56,976 nt of DNA from an uncultured Eubacteriales bacterium (GTDB lineage Bacteria; Bacillota; Clostridia; Christensenellales; Aristaeellaceae), in the NCBI GenBank assembly GCA_900550955.1, contig URUF01000010.1:1-56976 (forward strand). The letters run 5' to 3'. The notes beneath the pieces are model-generated. The model worked only from the letters and a program-made list of their open reading frames with translations. It was not told the DNA's origin and searched no databases. The translations under genes and the position numbers were made by a program. Numbering within the stretch: position 1 is the stretch's first letter; each line of letters opens with the position of its first letter. This document shows, piece after piece, positions 18,401 to 29,500 of the stretch.

Positions 18401-19954
18401 GGCCTCATCTCCCCGCCGCCGCACCATGATATCTATTCCATTGAGGATTTGGCCGAGCTCATTTACGACCTGCGCAACGCCAACCGCAAAGCGCGCATCA
18501 GCGTGAAGCTGGTATCGGAAGCGGGCGTTGGCACCATCGCGGCAGGCGTGGCCAAGGGCAACGCGGATGTCATCCTCATCAGCGGTTACGACGGCGGCAC
18601 GGGCGCAAGCCCCCGTTCCTCCATCAAGCATGCGGGCCTGCCCTGGGAGCTGGGCCTTTCCGAAACCCATCAAACCCTAATGCTCAACAACCTGCGCAGC
18701 CGCGTGATTCTGGAAACGGACGGCAAGCTCATGACCGGCCGCGACGTGGCCATCGCCGCCATGCTGGGCGCGGAGGAATTTGGCTTCGCCACCGCCCCGT
18801 TGGTAACCATGGGCTGCGTCATGATGCGCGTGTGCAACCTGGATAGCTGCCCGGCAGGTATCGCCACCCAAAAGCCCGAGCTGCGCGCGCGCTTCAAAGG
18901 CAAGCCGGAATATATTATCAGCTTTATGCGCTTTGTGGCGCAGGAGCTGCGGGAGATCATGGCCCAGCTGGGCGTGCGCACGGTAAACGAGCTGGTTGGC
19001 CGTGTGGACCTGCTGCAAAAGCAACCTTCCACCGGTAATTGGAAGCACGACAGCCTGGATCTTTCCCCCATTCTTTATACGCCTAAGGGCCTGGAGGGCG
19101 CCCCCCGCTATGCCTGCGCGCCGCGCAGCCATTCCACCAGCCGCACGCTGGATGAAAGCATGCTGTGCGTGCTGGCCCAGCCCGCGCTGGAAACCGGCCA
19201 TGCTGTAAGGGCCACGCTTGCCATCCATAACACAGACCGCGTAACCGGCACCATTCTTGGCAGCATGGTCACGGCCAAGTACGGCGAGGCGGGCCTGCCC
19301 GAGGACACCATCCGCTACACCTTCCGCGGCAGCGCGGGCCAAAGCTTCGGCGCGTTTTTGCCGCGCGGCGTTACGCTGGAATTGGAAGGCGACTGCAACG
19401 ACTACATGGGCAAGGGCCTCTCCGGCGGCACGCTGTGCGTGCGCCCGCCCAAGGGCAGCGCCTTTGCGCCCGAGGAAAACATCATCACCGGCAACGTGGC
19501 GCTTTACGGCGCTACCGGCGGCGAATGCTATGTATGCGGCGTGGCGGGCGAGCGCTTCTGCGTGCGCAATTCCGGCGCGTTGGCTGTTGTGGAGGGCGTG
19601 GGCGACCACGGCTGCGAGTATATGACCGGCGGCTATGCCGTGGTGCTTGGCAAAACGGGGCGCAACTTTGCCGCAGGCATGAGCGGCGGCGTAGCCTATG
19701 TATATGACGCAGACGGCGCCTTCTGCGAAAACTGCAATCCCGAAATGGTCGTACTGGAAACCCTAGACGATCCCGACGAGGTCATCCAGGTGAAAAAATG
19801 GGTAGAAAAGCACGCACTGCTCACCGCAAGCCCGCTTGCGCGGCGCTTGCTGGATGAATGGGGCACGGCGGCGGGGCGCTTTGTGAAAGTGATTCCCGTG
19901 GAATACAAGCGCTATCTGATGCAGCAGCGCAAGGAGGCATGTCAGAATGGGTAA
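15425..19954 (+). CDS. gltB: Glutamate synthase (NADPH) large subunit
   Basis: Makes glutamate from 2-oxoglutarate and the ammonia released from glutamine. 1509 residues from the TTG start, the family's usual size. Order: N-terminal class II glutaminase with nucleophile C24 (HDACGIG) after a short propeptide; central domain; FMN-binding domain ('SGYDGGTGASPRSSIKHAG'); [3Fe-4S] cysteines C1131, C1137, C1142 ('CNLDSCPAGIATQKPEL'); C-terminal glycine-rich beta-helix ('GSAGQSFGAF'). The frame is open upstream to 15074, but that part is inside the previous gene and then non-coding in style; TTG 15425 has AGGGGG eight bases ahead. It overlaps gltD by eight bases. Confidence 0.95.
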   Translation: MNATHQGYPQRQGLYSPAFEHDACGIGMLVNIHGQRSHGIVTQALNVLTNLAHRGGTGAEPDTGDGAGILTQLPHAFFEKECRLNGMVLPAPGCYGVAMLFVSQDDTRRAGIESAFEQIVREAGQQFLGWRDVPVNVQTLGKTSRACMPRIRQAFIQKSADLADEDAFERRLYLIRKTAEKQLRYSPKALPGDFYAASLSCRTIVYKGMLLSRQVGELYLDLSDLDYETAIALVHSRYSTNTFPSWERAHPNRYTIHNGEINTIHGNQKRMNARQNSVHTDLFGSKLENVFPIVNDDGSDSAMFDNALEFLLLTGRSLPHAAMMMIPEPWEKNRTMSRELRAFYEFHSHVMDAWDGPAAMAVTNGVQALAMLDRNGLRPARYCVTTDGLLVMASETGVIDVPAEKVVYKDRLRPGRMLLVDTSAGRVLGDEEIKGRMAAMYPYARWIQQLRIDIENLPDGAPAQTGEETPLWQQQKAFGYTWEQVKNVILPMAEKGMEPTGAMGADLPLAVLSEKPQLLFDYFHQLFAQVTNPPIDAIREEIVTSTRVYIGSEGDLLAPSPQSCRQVKLSCPIMTDEELSRLRALDAEGFRACTLSTLYDPDQGEMGIRETMRRVCQELDERFAQGYDIFILSDRGVDENHAAVPSLLAVSGVQNHTIRRGVRTQLSIVLESGEPTEVHHFALLVGYGVTAVNPYLALKTVRESVKDGSLSGLTEAQAQAHYIKAVVKGIVKTMSKMGISTIQSYRGSQLFEAVGLSQQLIDEYFPETVSPIGGIGLDGVARENAARHTAAFRDPLGEQTLAPGGVFQWRSGEEYHLYNPQTIHLLQQAVWNNDYALFKQYSNQLDNSPQKATLRSLMTWRPGRAPISIDEVESVDSIVKRFKTGAMSYGSLSKEAHECMAIAMNRLGGKSNSGEGGEDEERYTPDPNGDSRMSAIKQVASGRFGVTSNYLVNAKELQIKMAQGAKPGEGGQLPGSKVYPWIAKTRHSTAGVGLISPPPHHDIYSIEDLAELIYDLRNANRKARISVKLVSEAGVGTIAAGVAKGNADVILISGYDGGTGASPRSSIKHAGLPWELGLSETHQTLMLNNLRSRVILETDGKLMTGRDVAIAAMLGAEEFGFATAPLVTMGCVMMRVCNLDSCPAGIATQKPELRARFKGKPEYIISFMRFVAQELREIMAQLGVRTVNELVGRVDLLQKQPSTGNWKHDSLDLSPILYTPKGLEGAPRYACAPRSHSTSRTLDESMLCVLAQPALETGHAVRATLAIHNTDRVTGTILGSMVTAKYGEAGLPEDTIRYTFRGSAGQSFGAFLPRGVTLELEGDCNDYMGKGLSGGTLCVRPPKGSAFAPEENIITGNVALYGATGGECYVCGVAGERFCVRNSGALAVVEGVGDHGCEYMTGGYAVVLGKTGRNFAAGMSGGVAYVYDADGAFCENCNPEMVVLETLDDPDEVIQVKKWVEKHALLTASPLARRLLDEWGTAAGRFVKVIPVEYKRYLMQQRKEACQNG

Positions 19955-21413
19955 GCTGTTTGGCTTTCTGGACTATGAGCGCGAGCTGCCCGCGGATCGC
20001 GATCCCCTTGAGCGGCTGAACGACTGGAACGAGATACACGGCCTGCTTCCTTTGGAGGAGCAAAAAACGCAGGCGGCCCGCTGCATGGGCTGCGCCGTGC
20101 CCTTTTGCCACAGCGGCATGATTTTTGGCGGCCTGCCCAGCGGATGCCCCCTTCACAACCTGATTCCCGAATGGAACGACCTGCTCTACCGCGATGAATG
20201 GCAGCAGGCCGCCGCGCGGCTTATGCGCACCAACAGCTTTCCGGAATTCACGGGCCGCGTATGCCCGGCCCCCTGCGAGGGCGCTTGCACCTGCGGCATC
20301 CATCAGCCGCAGGTAACCATCCGGCAAAACGAGCTTAGTATTATTGAGCGCGCCTTTGAAAACGGCTTGATGGAGCCGCGCGTTCCCAAGCGGCGCACAG
20401 GCAAAACCGTCGCCGTGGTGGGCAGCGGCCCCGCCGGCCTTGCCTGCGCCGAATGGCTCAACCGGCTTGGCCACAGCGTTACCGTATATGAGCGCAGCGA
20501 CCGCATCGGCGGGCTGCTTATGTACGGCATTCCCAACATGAAGCTGGAAAAGCGCATCGTCCAGCGCCGCGAGGCGCTCATGCGCGCGGAGGGCGTGCGC
20601 TTTATCACCGGCTGCCATGTGGGTGTGGATACCTCTGCGGAGGCCCTTCTTAGCGACTTTGACGCCGTTGTGCTGTGCTGCGGCAGCGGCAAGCCGCGCG
20701 ACCTGCGGGTCAAGGGCCGGGAGGGCCCCGGCGTGGCTTTTGCGCTGGAATACCTCACCGCCTCCACCCGCCATGTGCTGGACGAGGCCTGTCCTCTGCC
20801 GGAGGCGCTTGACGCGCACAACAAGCATGTTATGATCATCGGCGGCGGCGATACCGGAACCGACTGCGTGGGCACGGCCCTTCGCCAAGGCTGCAAAAGC
20901 GTGCATCAGCTGGAAATTATGCCGTGCCCGCCCAAAACGCGCGCGCAGGGCAATCCCTGGCCCGAATATCCTAGGACGCTCAAGGTGGATTACGCCCAGC
21001 AGGAGGCCATCGCCCGTTTCGGCAGCGATCCGCGCCAGTACCAGGTGCAAACCAGCGAGATCGTGCGCGACGGCAATGGACGCGTTTGCGCCGTAAAAAC
21101 CGATAACATTCAATGGGTCAAGGGCCCGGATGGCCGTATGAGCCCGGAAGTGCTGCCGGGCGCCACGCGCACCTGGCCCGCTGATCTGGTGCTGATCGCC
21201 ATGGGCTTCACCGGGCCGGAGGATACGCTGGTACAGGCATACGGCCTCACGCAGGACGCGCGCACCAATGTGGTGGCCAACGGCTTCCATACTGAGCGCA
21301 GGGGCGTTTTTGCCGCGGGCGATATGCACAGCGGCCAAAGCCTTGTGGTTCGCGCCATCAACGAGGGGCAGCAGGCCGCGCTGGCGTGCCATAACTATCT
21401 TATCAACGGATAA
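19947..21413 (+). CDS. gltD: Glutamate synthase (NADPH) small subunit
   Basis: Takes electrons from NADPH and passes them through FAD and two [4Fe-4S] clusters to GltB. 488 residues. The N-terminal cysteine region has 'CMGCAVPFCH', a further 'SGCPLHNL' and 'CPAPCEGACTCG'. The FAD-binding GSGPAGLACAEWL motif is followed by the NADPH-binding GGGDTGTDC motif, and the C-terminal 'FAAGDMHSGQSLVV' closes the FAD site. The start overlaps the last codons of gltB, so the two subunits are coupled. A bidirectional terminator follows. Confidence 0.95.
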   Translation: MGKLFGFLDYERELPADRDPLERLNDWNEIHGLLPLEEQKTQAARCMGCAVPFCHSGMIFGGLPSGCPLHNLIPEWNDLLYRDEWQQAAARLMRTNSFPEFTGRVCPAPCEGACTCGIHQPQVTIRQNELSIIERAFENGLMEPRVPKRRTGKTVAVVGSGPAGLACAEWLNRLGHSVTVYERSDRIGGLLMYGIPNMKLEKRIVQRREALMRAEGVRFITGCHVGVDTSAEALLSDFDAVVLCCGSGKPRDLRVKGREGPGVAFALEYLTASTRHVLDEACPLPEALDAHNKHVMIIGGGDTGTDCVGTALRQGCKSVHQLEIMPCPPKTRAQGNPWPEYPRTLKVDYAQQEAIARFGSDPRQYQVQTSEIVRDGNGRVCAVKTDNIQWVKGPDGRMSPEVLPGATRTWPADLVLIAMGFTGPEDTLVQAYGLTQDARTNVVANGFHTERRGVFAAGDMHSGQSLVVRAINEGQQAALACHNYLING

Positions 21414-21428
21414 GGGAAAAACGGTCAT

Positions 21429-21458
21429 CCGCCCCCAAAGCGCAGGCTTTGAGGGCGG
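21429..21458. terminator. Bidirectional terminator between gltD and MATE gene
   Basis: A 13-position stem with one mismatch (21429-21441 with 21446-21458) around a four-base loop, with an A-run on the left and TTTT on the right. It serves convergent gltD and the MATE gene ending at 21472. Confidence 0.8.
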
Positions 21459-21471
21459 TTGTTTTACCCTC

Positions 21472-22818
21472 CTAAACTCTTTTCAGCTGCCGGGAAAGCC
21501 GCGCCGCCATCGCCCCGGCGATAAGCGCGGCCATGGCATCCGCTGCGGGCTGGGCGTACAGCACGCCATCCATCCCCCATAGTGCGGGAAGCAGCCAAAT
21601 CATGGGCGCAAAGCATAGGCCCTGCCTGCAAGCGCCCAGGAACAGCCCTTCCTTTGCCTTGCCCAGCGCCAGAAACAGCGAGGAATAAACCGTATAGAAC
21701 CCAAACAGCAGAACCGATAATCCATTGGCCCGTAGCGCCCTCGCCCCCGCGCGAATCATGGCCCGATCGGCCTTGGTAAACAGGCTTATCACATTTTCGG
21801 GAAAGATCAGCATCGCCAGGCCAAGGGCCGCGCAAAACGCCGTCGTCCACAGGATAGCCGTGCGCGTCGCCTCGCGCATGCGCGCATAGTCGCCCGCGCC
21901 GTAGCTGTATCCGGCAATGGGCTGAAACCCCTTGATGAATCCAAACACCATCAGCGTACCCAGCGACGTCACGCGGTTTACCGCGCCCATGCCGGCAATT
22001 ACGGAATCGCCATAGGGCGCCGCCTGGGCGTTGGTGAGGGAGATGACAAGGCCGCTAAGCAGCTGGAATACCAGCGCCGGCACGCCGATTGCAAGAATTG
22101 GCGAAAGCATTTTCCCGGTGAAGCGGCACTGCCGCGCGCTAAAGGCAAACAAACTCCTGCCGCAAAAAATATAGCGCAGATAAATCAGGCTGGAAGCCAT
22201 CTGTGAGAGCGCTGTGGCAACGGCCGCGCCCGTCACATCCATGTTCATCGCAAAAATGAACAACGGGTCCAATGCCATGTTGAGAACCGCGCCCGTGGAC
22301 ATGGCCGCCATGCTGGTTTTGGCCGCGCCCTCGCTGGTAACCACGCTGTTCATCGTCACGTTGAAAACATTGAAAAGGGAACCGGCCACATATATGCCCG
22401 CATAGCGCATTGCGTAGGGCAGAATGCTATCCGTCGCGCCCAGCAGCCTAAGCAGCGGCTCCAAAAACAGCAGCGCAAGCGCAATGGCAGCGCCGCCAAT
22501 CGCCAGCCCGCCATACACCGCTGTGCTGGCAGCCTGGCCGGCCCACTCCCTGTCGCCGCGGCCAAGGGCCCTGGCAATGACGGAGGCCGCCCCGCTGCCA
22601 AACAGCAGCCCCAGGCCAACGGTCACCTGCCCCAACGGATACGCCACGGAAATGGCGCCCATACGGCTGGTGCCAAGCCCGCCCACAAAATAAGCGTCCA
22701 CCAAATTGTATAGGGCGCTGATCATCATACCAAGCATGGTGGGAAGCCCCATTGCAAGCAGGGCTTTAGGAACCGGCGCGTTGCTCAACAGATCGGTTCT
22801 AGGGTTCGTTTTGTTCAT
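21472..22818 (-). CDS. MATE family efflux transporter (second of three)
   Basis: A 448-residue, twelve-helix MATE exporter of the NorM/DinF-like superfamily. The opening 'PKALLAMGLPTMLGMMISALYNLVDAYFVGGLG' is typical of the clostridial MepA-like group, including the 'NLVDAYFVG' first-helix motif. The start at 22818 has an AAAGGAAGTG site; the longer frame upstream runs into the operator region and is not used. It is divergent from a PadR repressor gene across twin palindromic operators, so it is probably the drug- or metabolite-inducible target of that repressor. Confidence 0.9.
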   Translation of the reverse strand: MNKTNPRTDLLSNAPVPKALLAMGLPTMLGMMISALYNLVDAYFVGGLGTSRMGAISVAYPLGQVTVGLGLLFGSGAASVIARALGRGDREWAGQAASTAVYGGLAIGGAAIALALLFLEPLLRLLGATDSILPYAMRYAGIYVAGSLFNVFNVTMNSVVTSEGAAKTSMAAMSTGAVLNMALDPLFIFAMNMDVTGAAVATALSQMASSLIYLRYIFCGRSLFAFSARQCRFTGKMLSPILAIGVPALVFQLLSGLVISLTNAQAAPYGDSVIAGMGAVNRVTSLGTLMVFGFIKGFQPIAGYSYGAGDYARMREATRTAILWTTAFCAALGLAMLIFPENVISLFTKADRAMIRAGARALRANGLSVLLFGFYTVYSSLFLALGKAKEGLFLGACRQGLCFAPMIWLLPALWGMDGVLYAQPAADAMAALIAGAMAARLSRQLKRV

Positions 22819-22886
22819 GGAAAACACTTCCTTTCTTGACTTCCGCATTTCTTTGGGGTACGATGCATCTGTACCATACTGAATAT

Positions 22887-22903
22887 TACTATAATTTATA
22901 GTA
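22887..22903. promoter_or_regulatory. Operator copy 1 between MATE and PadR genes
   Basis: TACTATAATTTATAGTA is a perfect 8-1-8 palindrome. Its 15-base core recurs as an inverted copy at 22918-22932, centre to centre 30 bases, about three helix turns. Probable PadR-family binding site. Confidence 0.75.
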
Positions 22904-22916
22904 CAGTTTGAAAGGG

Positions 22917-22933
22917 TACTATAAATTATAGTG
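22917..22933. promoter_or_regulatory. Operator copy 2 between MATE and PadR genes
   Basis: TACTATAAATTATAGTG holds a perfect 7-1-7 palindrome (22918-22932), the same core as copy 1. It overlaps the likely divergent promoters; a TTGACA on the leftward strand lies at 22941-22936. Confidence 0.75.
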
Positions 22934-22965
22934 TTTGTCAATACCTTTTGAAAGGAGTATGTTCC

Positions 22966-23493
22966 ATGGCAGCTATTGATCTGATCGTCCTGGGCATGAT
23001 TCGCCAGCAGCCCCGCAGCGCTTACGATATCCAAAAGCTTGTGGAGTACCGCAACCTGTCCAAATGGGTAAAAATCAGCACGCCCTCCGTCTACAAAAAG
23101 GTGCTTCAACTGGAGGAAAAGGGCTACGTTCAAAGCCGGCTGGTACGCGAAGGAAAAATGGCGGAAAAGGCGGTCTATTCCCTAACGCCTGCCGGGAAGG
23201 AGGCCTTTGAACGCCTTATGCTAAGCCTCTCCCATCAGCCCATACATCTTTTTTTGGACCTTAACGCCGTAATCGTAAACCTGGACGGCCTTCCGCCCGA
23301 AAAGCAGCAGGCCTGCGTCAGCGGCATCGAGGAGGGCGTAAAGCAGCTAAAGGCCTCGCTGGAAGAAAACCTGCGCCTGAAAACCGATTCTCCGGAAATC
23401 CCCGCAACGGCCAAGGCCGTGTTAAATCAGCAATATATTCTGGCCCAGGCTATCGAAAGCTGGATTGCTTCCGTCCGCAAAGCCCTTCCATAA
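22966..23493 (+). CDS. PadR family transcriptional repressor
   Basis: 175 residues. The N-terminal winged helix shows the family pattern: 'DLIVLGMIRQQPRSAYDIQKLV', then 'TPSVYKKVLQLEEKGYVQS' as the recognition helix, and 'YSLTPAGKEAFERLM' for the wing. The C-terminal half is a helical dimerisation domain. The start at 22966 follows AAAGGAGT. It probably represses both itself and the divergent MATE gene through the two palindromes in between, relieved by a small ligand that is likely also the transporter's cargo. Confidence 0.9.
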   Translation: MAAIDLIVLGMIRQQPRSAYDIQKLVEYRNLSKWVKISTPSVYKKVLQLEEKGYVQSRLVREGKMAEKAVYSLTPAGKEAFERLMLSLSHQPIHLFLDLNAVIVNLDGLPPEKQQACVSGIEEGVKQLKASLEENLRLKTDSPEIPATAKAVLNQQYILAQAIESWIASVRKALP

Positions 23494-23595
23494 GCATTTC
23501 AAAAGCAGAATTGTAAGCCCGGCACAGGATGCATACATCACCCTGCCCAAACCTGCGCACACTAGTACCCGTATAGAATAGCGGAGGTTTGCCTG

Positions 23596-26500
23596 ATGCA
23601 TTGGATCATCGCTGTGACCGGGCTTTTGATTTTGGCCTTGCTGGCATGGGGCGCTCGCCGTCCCGCGCCGCCTACCTACCGGGACGCGCCCCTGGATGAT
23701 GCGCTGAACGCGCATTTATCGGCCCTGGCGGCGCGCTCGGAGGGGCGCGGCAGGGCCCGTATGCGCATGCCTCGCGGCATGCTGCGTACGTTTGAAAAGG
23801 CCGTTGGGTATTTAAACGCGCTGCCCTCCGGCGAGCTGCTGCCCGCCGCGCGCTGGCTGTGTGAAAACGGCCGTTTTTTGCAGGAGGAAATCGCTTCGCT
23901 GGGCCTTTCGCTAAAGGATGCGCCCAAATTGCCCAAAACGCCTGAAGGCGTTACGCGAACGGCCTTGTTCGCACGCGAACTCATGGGCCACAGCGCCGCG
24001 GCCTTTACGCGCGAGCGCTTTGAAAAATCCGTAGCGGCCTGGCAGGAAGCGTCTGTTTTTACAAGCTCGGAACTTGATCATCTGCCCCTTGCCATCCGCC
24101 TTACCCTTGCGGAGCTGGTTTGCGAGCTGGCGGTGCTGTGCGTGAAGGAGCAGCGCGCGCAGCTTTGCGCCGTAAGGGCGCAGCGCTGCCTGCGCCACGG
24201 CCGCGAAAAGCAGGCGCTGCGCCTGCTGAAACGCTGCGGGAACGAGCCCGCCTTTCTGGAAAGGCTGCTAAGCGAGGCCAGGGCCGATGCGGACGGCGGC
24301 AGCGCCCTGTGGCTGGATCAGTATTTTGCGCAGCACGGCCTGTCCGCCGACGCGCTTGCCCAAACCGAGCACGACCATCAAAGCGAAAGCTGCCATTGGG
24401 TGAGCAACGCCATCGCATCGCTGCGCGCGGTGGGGCGCGTGCCCTGGCAGCGCGTGCTGGAGCAGCTAAGCCCTGTGCATGCGGCGCTGTGCCAGGACGA
24501 TACCTATCGCGCCATGGATCAGGAAAGCCGCGCTTACTACCGCAGCCGCGCCGCGCTGGCAGCCCGGCGCAGCGCGCGCACCGAGCTGGCTGTGTGTGCG
24601 GCCGCGCTGGCGCTTTGCCGGGGCGCGGAGGCGGCTACCATTCGCGCCCATGTGGGCTATTATCTTCTGGACGACGGCTATCCCGCGCTGCTTCGCTATC
24701 TGCAAGCCATGGGGCTTTCCAACCGCATACGCGTATTTGCCGCCGCCCATGCGTGCGGCCTGTTCCGGCTGTTCAGTTGGCTTACCTTTTTCGCTTTTGG
24801 GGCGCTTGGCTGGCGAGCGCGGCTGTTTCCGCTGATATGGGCGCCGTTTGCGGCGGTGCTTTTGTTTGCGGCCCAGCAGCTTGCCATCGTGCTTATCCGC
24901 CGCAGGCTTAGGCCGCGCATGGTTCCGCGCCTTTTGGTGGAAGGGCTCTCCCCGTCCACGCAAACGCTGGTGGTGTGTCCTACCATGCTGCTTAGCGCGC
25001 AGCACGCCATCTCCATGGTAAAGCACCTTTCCGTGCTGCACCAGGCCAATCCCGACCCTCGTTTGCATTTTCTTCTTCTGGGCGATTTTCAGGACAGCCT
25101 TACCGGCGCGCTCTCCGGCGATGAGGAAATTGTAACGGCGGCGGCCTCCGCCGTTGAAGCGTTATGCGAGGCCAGCGGCCACACATTCCTATACTTGCAG
25201 CGCGAGCGCGTGTTTTCCCCGCGCGACCATGTATATATGAGCCGCGAGCGCAAGCGCGGCAGCCTGGAAACGCTGCTGCGCCTGATCGACAGCCGCCCCA
25301 TCAACGATCGCTTCGCCTATGCCACCTTTCCCGTAGAGGCCCTCAAGGGGCGATACCGCTACGTCATCACCCTGGACAGCGATACCATCCTCCCGCCGGG
25401 CAGCGCGCTCAGGCTTGTGGGCGCTATGCTCCACCCCCTGCAAAAGCGCCAGCGCGTGGACGGGCGCATGCGCGGCGTAAGCGTGATCCAACCCCGCATG
25501 GAAACCGCCGCCCATACGGTGGGCTCCGTACTGGGCCTGCTGTTGGGCGGCAGCGGCGGCGCGGATCCCTACAATGCCCTGATAGCGGACTTTTCGCACG
25601 ACGCGCTGCGCCGCGGCACCTTCATGGGCAAGGGAATCATCGACCCCAGGCCTTTTTTGGACGGTACCGAGCGCAATATCATTCCCGGATGCGTTTTGAG
25701 CCACGATCTTTTGGAGGGCGAGCTGACCGGCTGCGCCCTAACCAGCGATACGCCGCTGTATGACGGCCATCCAAAGGCCCTCAAGGGGTTCCTGTACCGC
25801 CTTCACCGCTGGACGCGCGGCGACTGGCAGCTTCTGCCTTATCTTGTACCCCTGTTCCCTACGCGCGCGCCAAGGGGCGTTCTTAGCGCCGCCTCCAAGC
25901 ACAAGCTATGGCAAAACCTATTGCGCAGCTTAATTGCGCCGCTGCGCGTGCTCCTGATCGCATATGCGGCGGCAACGGGGCGCGCATGGCTGCTGCTGTG
26001 CGTCCTGATCGGCCCGGAGCTAGCTTATCTCCTGCCGCCCAGCGCGCAGGGCATGGCCGCGTTTTTTTGCCGGCTCGCGGTGTTGCCCTGCGAGGCCGCC
26101 ATGCAGGCGGACGCTATTGCGCGCACATTGTACCGTCTGTTCTTCAGCCGCCGCAATTTGCTGGCCTGGACCACCGCGGCGCAGCTCTCGCGCCCCAGCG
26201 GCAAGCCGCCTATGCTGTTTTTTTACATCAGCATGGTTTCGGGCGCGGCTTTAGCGGGTTTTTCGCTGCTGGGAGGCGGGGCGCTCGTGCCCGGGCTTAT
26301 GCTTGGCGCGCTGTGGGTTGCCTTTCCCTTTGCGCTGCCGTTTTTGGAGCAGCCCTACGAGCAGCCCCAGCGCCCCACAGGCTATATGCGCGAGGTGCTA
26401 AAGCGCCTAGCGGCCTGTACGCTCACATTCTTTGAAACCGCTATCACCGAAAGCGATCACGCCCTGCCGCCGGATAATGTGCAGATCGAGCCCAACAAAG

Positions 26501-29500
26501 GCATCTCCCACCGCACCTCTCCTACGAATATCGGCTTATACCTTTGCTCGCTCATCGCTTCGGAACGTTTGCGCCTTCTCTCCCCGGACGAGATGGCGCA
26601 GCGCATGGCCGATACCGTAAAGACCCTCGAGGCGCTTGAGAAGTGGGAGGGCCATTGCTTCAACTGGTACGATACCCGCACCCTAGAGCCATTGGAGCCC
26701 CGCTTTGTATCCTCCGTGGACAGCGGCAACCTGGCCGTTTCCCTGCTCACCTGCGCCCAGGGCGTGCGCGTGCTCATGCCCGAGCTTAGCGCCTGCTGGC
26801 ACAGCCTGGCCGCCCGCCTGGATGCCCTGGCCGAAAACATGCGCTTTGCCGCCCTGTTTGATACGGAAGCCGAATTGTTCTACATCGGCGTGCATCCTGC
26901 GGATGGGTCGCCCACCCAGGAGCATTATGACCTGCTGGCCAGCGAATCCCGGCTGATGAGCTTTGTAGCCATTATGCTGGGCCAGGCCCCCGTCAAGCAC
27001 TGGTACAGGCTGGGCCGCCTGTATACGCGCACCCCGCATGGGCAAACGCTGCTCAGCTTCAGCGGAACCATGTTTGAATACATGATGCCGCTGCTGTTCC
27101 AGCCCGTGGTGCGCGGCACGCTTTTGCACCGCGTGCTCACCAACGCGCTTCAAACCCAAAAGGCCCACCGGCTTGGCGGCGTGTTTGGCGTAAGCGAGAG
27201 CGGCTACTATGCCTTTGACCCCAACCTATTCTATCAATACAGGGCGTTTGGCCTGCCGCGCCTGTCGCTGGATAGCGAGCGCCGCAGCGATGTAATCGCG
27301 CCCTACGCCACCCTGCTTGGCATGCCGCTAAACCTTAAAGGCATGTTCCACAACCTATTGCGCCTGCAAGCCCTGGGCCTTCAGGGGCCGCTGGGCCTGT
27401 TTGAGGCGGCGGATTTTTCACCCGAGCGCACGCAGGGGCAGCCCATGCGCATTGTGCGCAGCCATATGGCGCATCATCAGGGCATGATTCTGTGCGCCGT
27501 CTGCAACGCGCTTGAGGAAAACTATATCGCCACCCTGTTTTCCTCGCTGCCGCGCGCGCAGGCGTACCGCCTACTTTTGGAGGAGCGCCCGGGGCGTGGG
27601 CGCGGCCTTGTGCGCCACCCGCTGCGCCGCACGGCGCGGGAGCCCGCCGCCTCTGCCGCAGGCATGCAGCGCACGGCCGATCCCCTGCGCTTTCCCATCG
27701 ACGCGCATCTTCTGCACGGCGCGGGCACTACCTGGCTCATCGACGCGCAGGGCAGCGGCTATGTAAGCCGCAACGGCGTCATGCTCACCCGCTTCCACGA
27801 AAGCTGCCATCTGCCCAGCGGCATGCGCTTTTACCTAAGGGATTCTAAAAGCGGTTCGTATTGGAACATCACCGACCCTTCCCTCACCAGCGCCGTCACG
27901 TTTGAAACCGCGCAGGCCGTTTTTGCACATGAGCGTTTCCAGGTGGAAACCACGCTGCGCCTGTTCGTAAATCCCCTGGACGGCGCAGCGCTGGCCTGCG
28001 TCACGCTCAAAAACCAATCGCCCATGGAACGCATGATGGAGGTATGCAGCTACTTGGAACCGGCGCTCGCGCCCCAGCGCGACGATGCGGCGCATCCCGC
28101 GTTCCAAAACCTGTTCATCCGCACGGAGCGCATGCAAAAGTATGGCGTGCAGGCGCTGCGCCGCTCGCGGGAACCCAAGGAGGCCCCGCGCCGCCTGTGG
28201 CACACGATGGCCACCAACGCTTCGCTCACCATGGTGCGCGTGCAAACCGACCGCACGGCCTTTCTTGGGCGCGGGCGCACCTTTCATGCTCCCCGCGCGC
28301 TGGAGCTGCCCATCAGCGCAACCGCCGACACGCTGGGTGATATAATCGAGCCCTGCCTGAGCGTGCGGGGTCAGTTTGTGCTGCCGCCAAACGGCCAGCT
28401 GCAATTTGTATTCGCCACCCTCATGCCCGGCGCAAACGAAAAGGCCAGCGCCTTTCTGGAGCGCTATGGGCAGGCGGACGTGGCTCTGCGCTGCTACGAG
28501 CCCGCGCTCACCCAGGGGCTGGTCACCGCCCGCTATTTGGGCCTGACCCCCGGCATGCAGGCTGATGTTTCGCGGCTGGTAGGCGCGTTGGCCTATGCGG
28601 GCCAGCCCATGCAATCCCGCTACGCCGCTGAAAACACGCTGCCCGCAAGCGGATTGTGGAGCCTGGGCATCAGCGGGGATTTGCCCATCCTTCTTCTGGA
28701 ATGTGAAGAAACCAAGGACCTGTCCCTGGTCAACCTGCTTTTCAAGGCGCATGCATGCTACCGCATGCACGGCCTGTGGACGGATCTGGTGCTTGTTGTC
28801 ACCAGGCCTACGGGATACGGCCATCCTTTCCGCGACCGCCTCAGCGACATGGCGCACGCCTGCCACAGCCATGAGCTTATCGGCCGGGAAGGCGGCATCC
28901 ATCTGTTTGACAGCCTTACCGGCGAACAGTTCGCGTTGCTGAAGGCCTCCGCGCGCATCGTGCTCTCCACCGCCGCGGGCAGCCTTTCCGATCAGCTTCA
29001 CGCCATGCAAAGCGGCGGGCGCGCGCGCCCGCTGTACCTGTGCCGGCCATCCACGCAATGGAAAAACGTGCTGCCCGAAACGGACGGGCTGCTCTTTGAA
29101 AACGGCTACGGCGGTTTCACCCGCGCCGAGGGCAATTACCAAATCACGCTGCCCCCCGGCAGGCAAACGCCCGCGCCCTGGTGCAACCCCCTGTGCTCCC
29201 CGCGCTTTGGCACGCTGGCTGCGGAAAGCGGCCTGCTGTTTACCTATCAGGGCAACAGCCATTCCGGGCGGCTTACCCGCTGGCCCAACGATAGCGTAAC
29301 CCCGCGCGGCGAGGAAACCTTCTTCCTGCGGGACGAGCGGCATCGCCTGCTTTGGTCCCCCACGCGCCTGCCCTTGGGCCACGGCATGCCGGTGCGCATC
29401 ACGCACGCCCCGGGCGAAACCGTGTATGACAGCTGCGGCTACGGCATTCAATGCCGCCTGCACTGCTATACCGATTTGGAAAAGGATATCGGCGCGCGGG

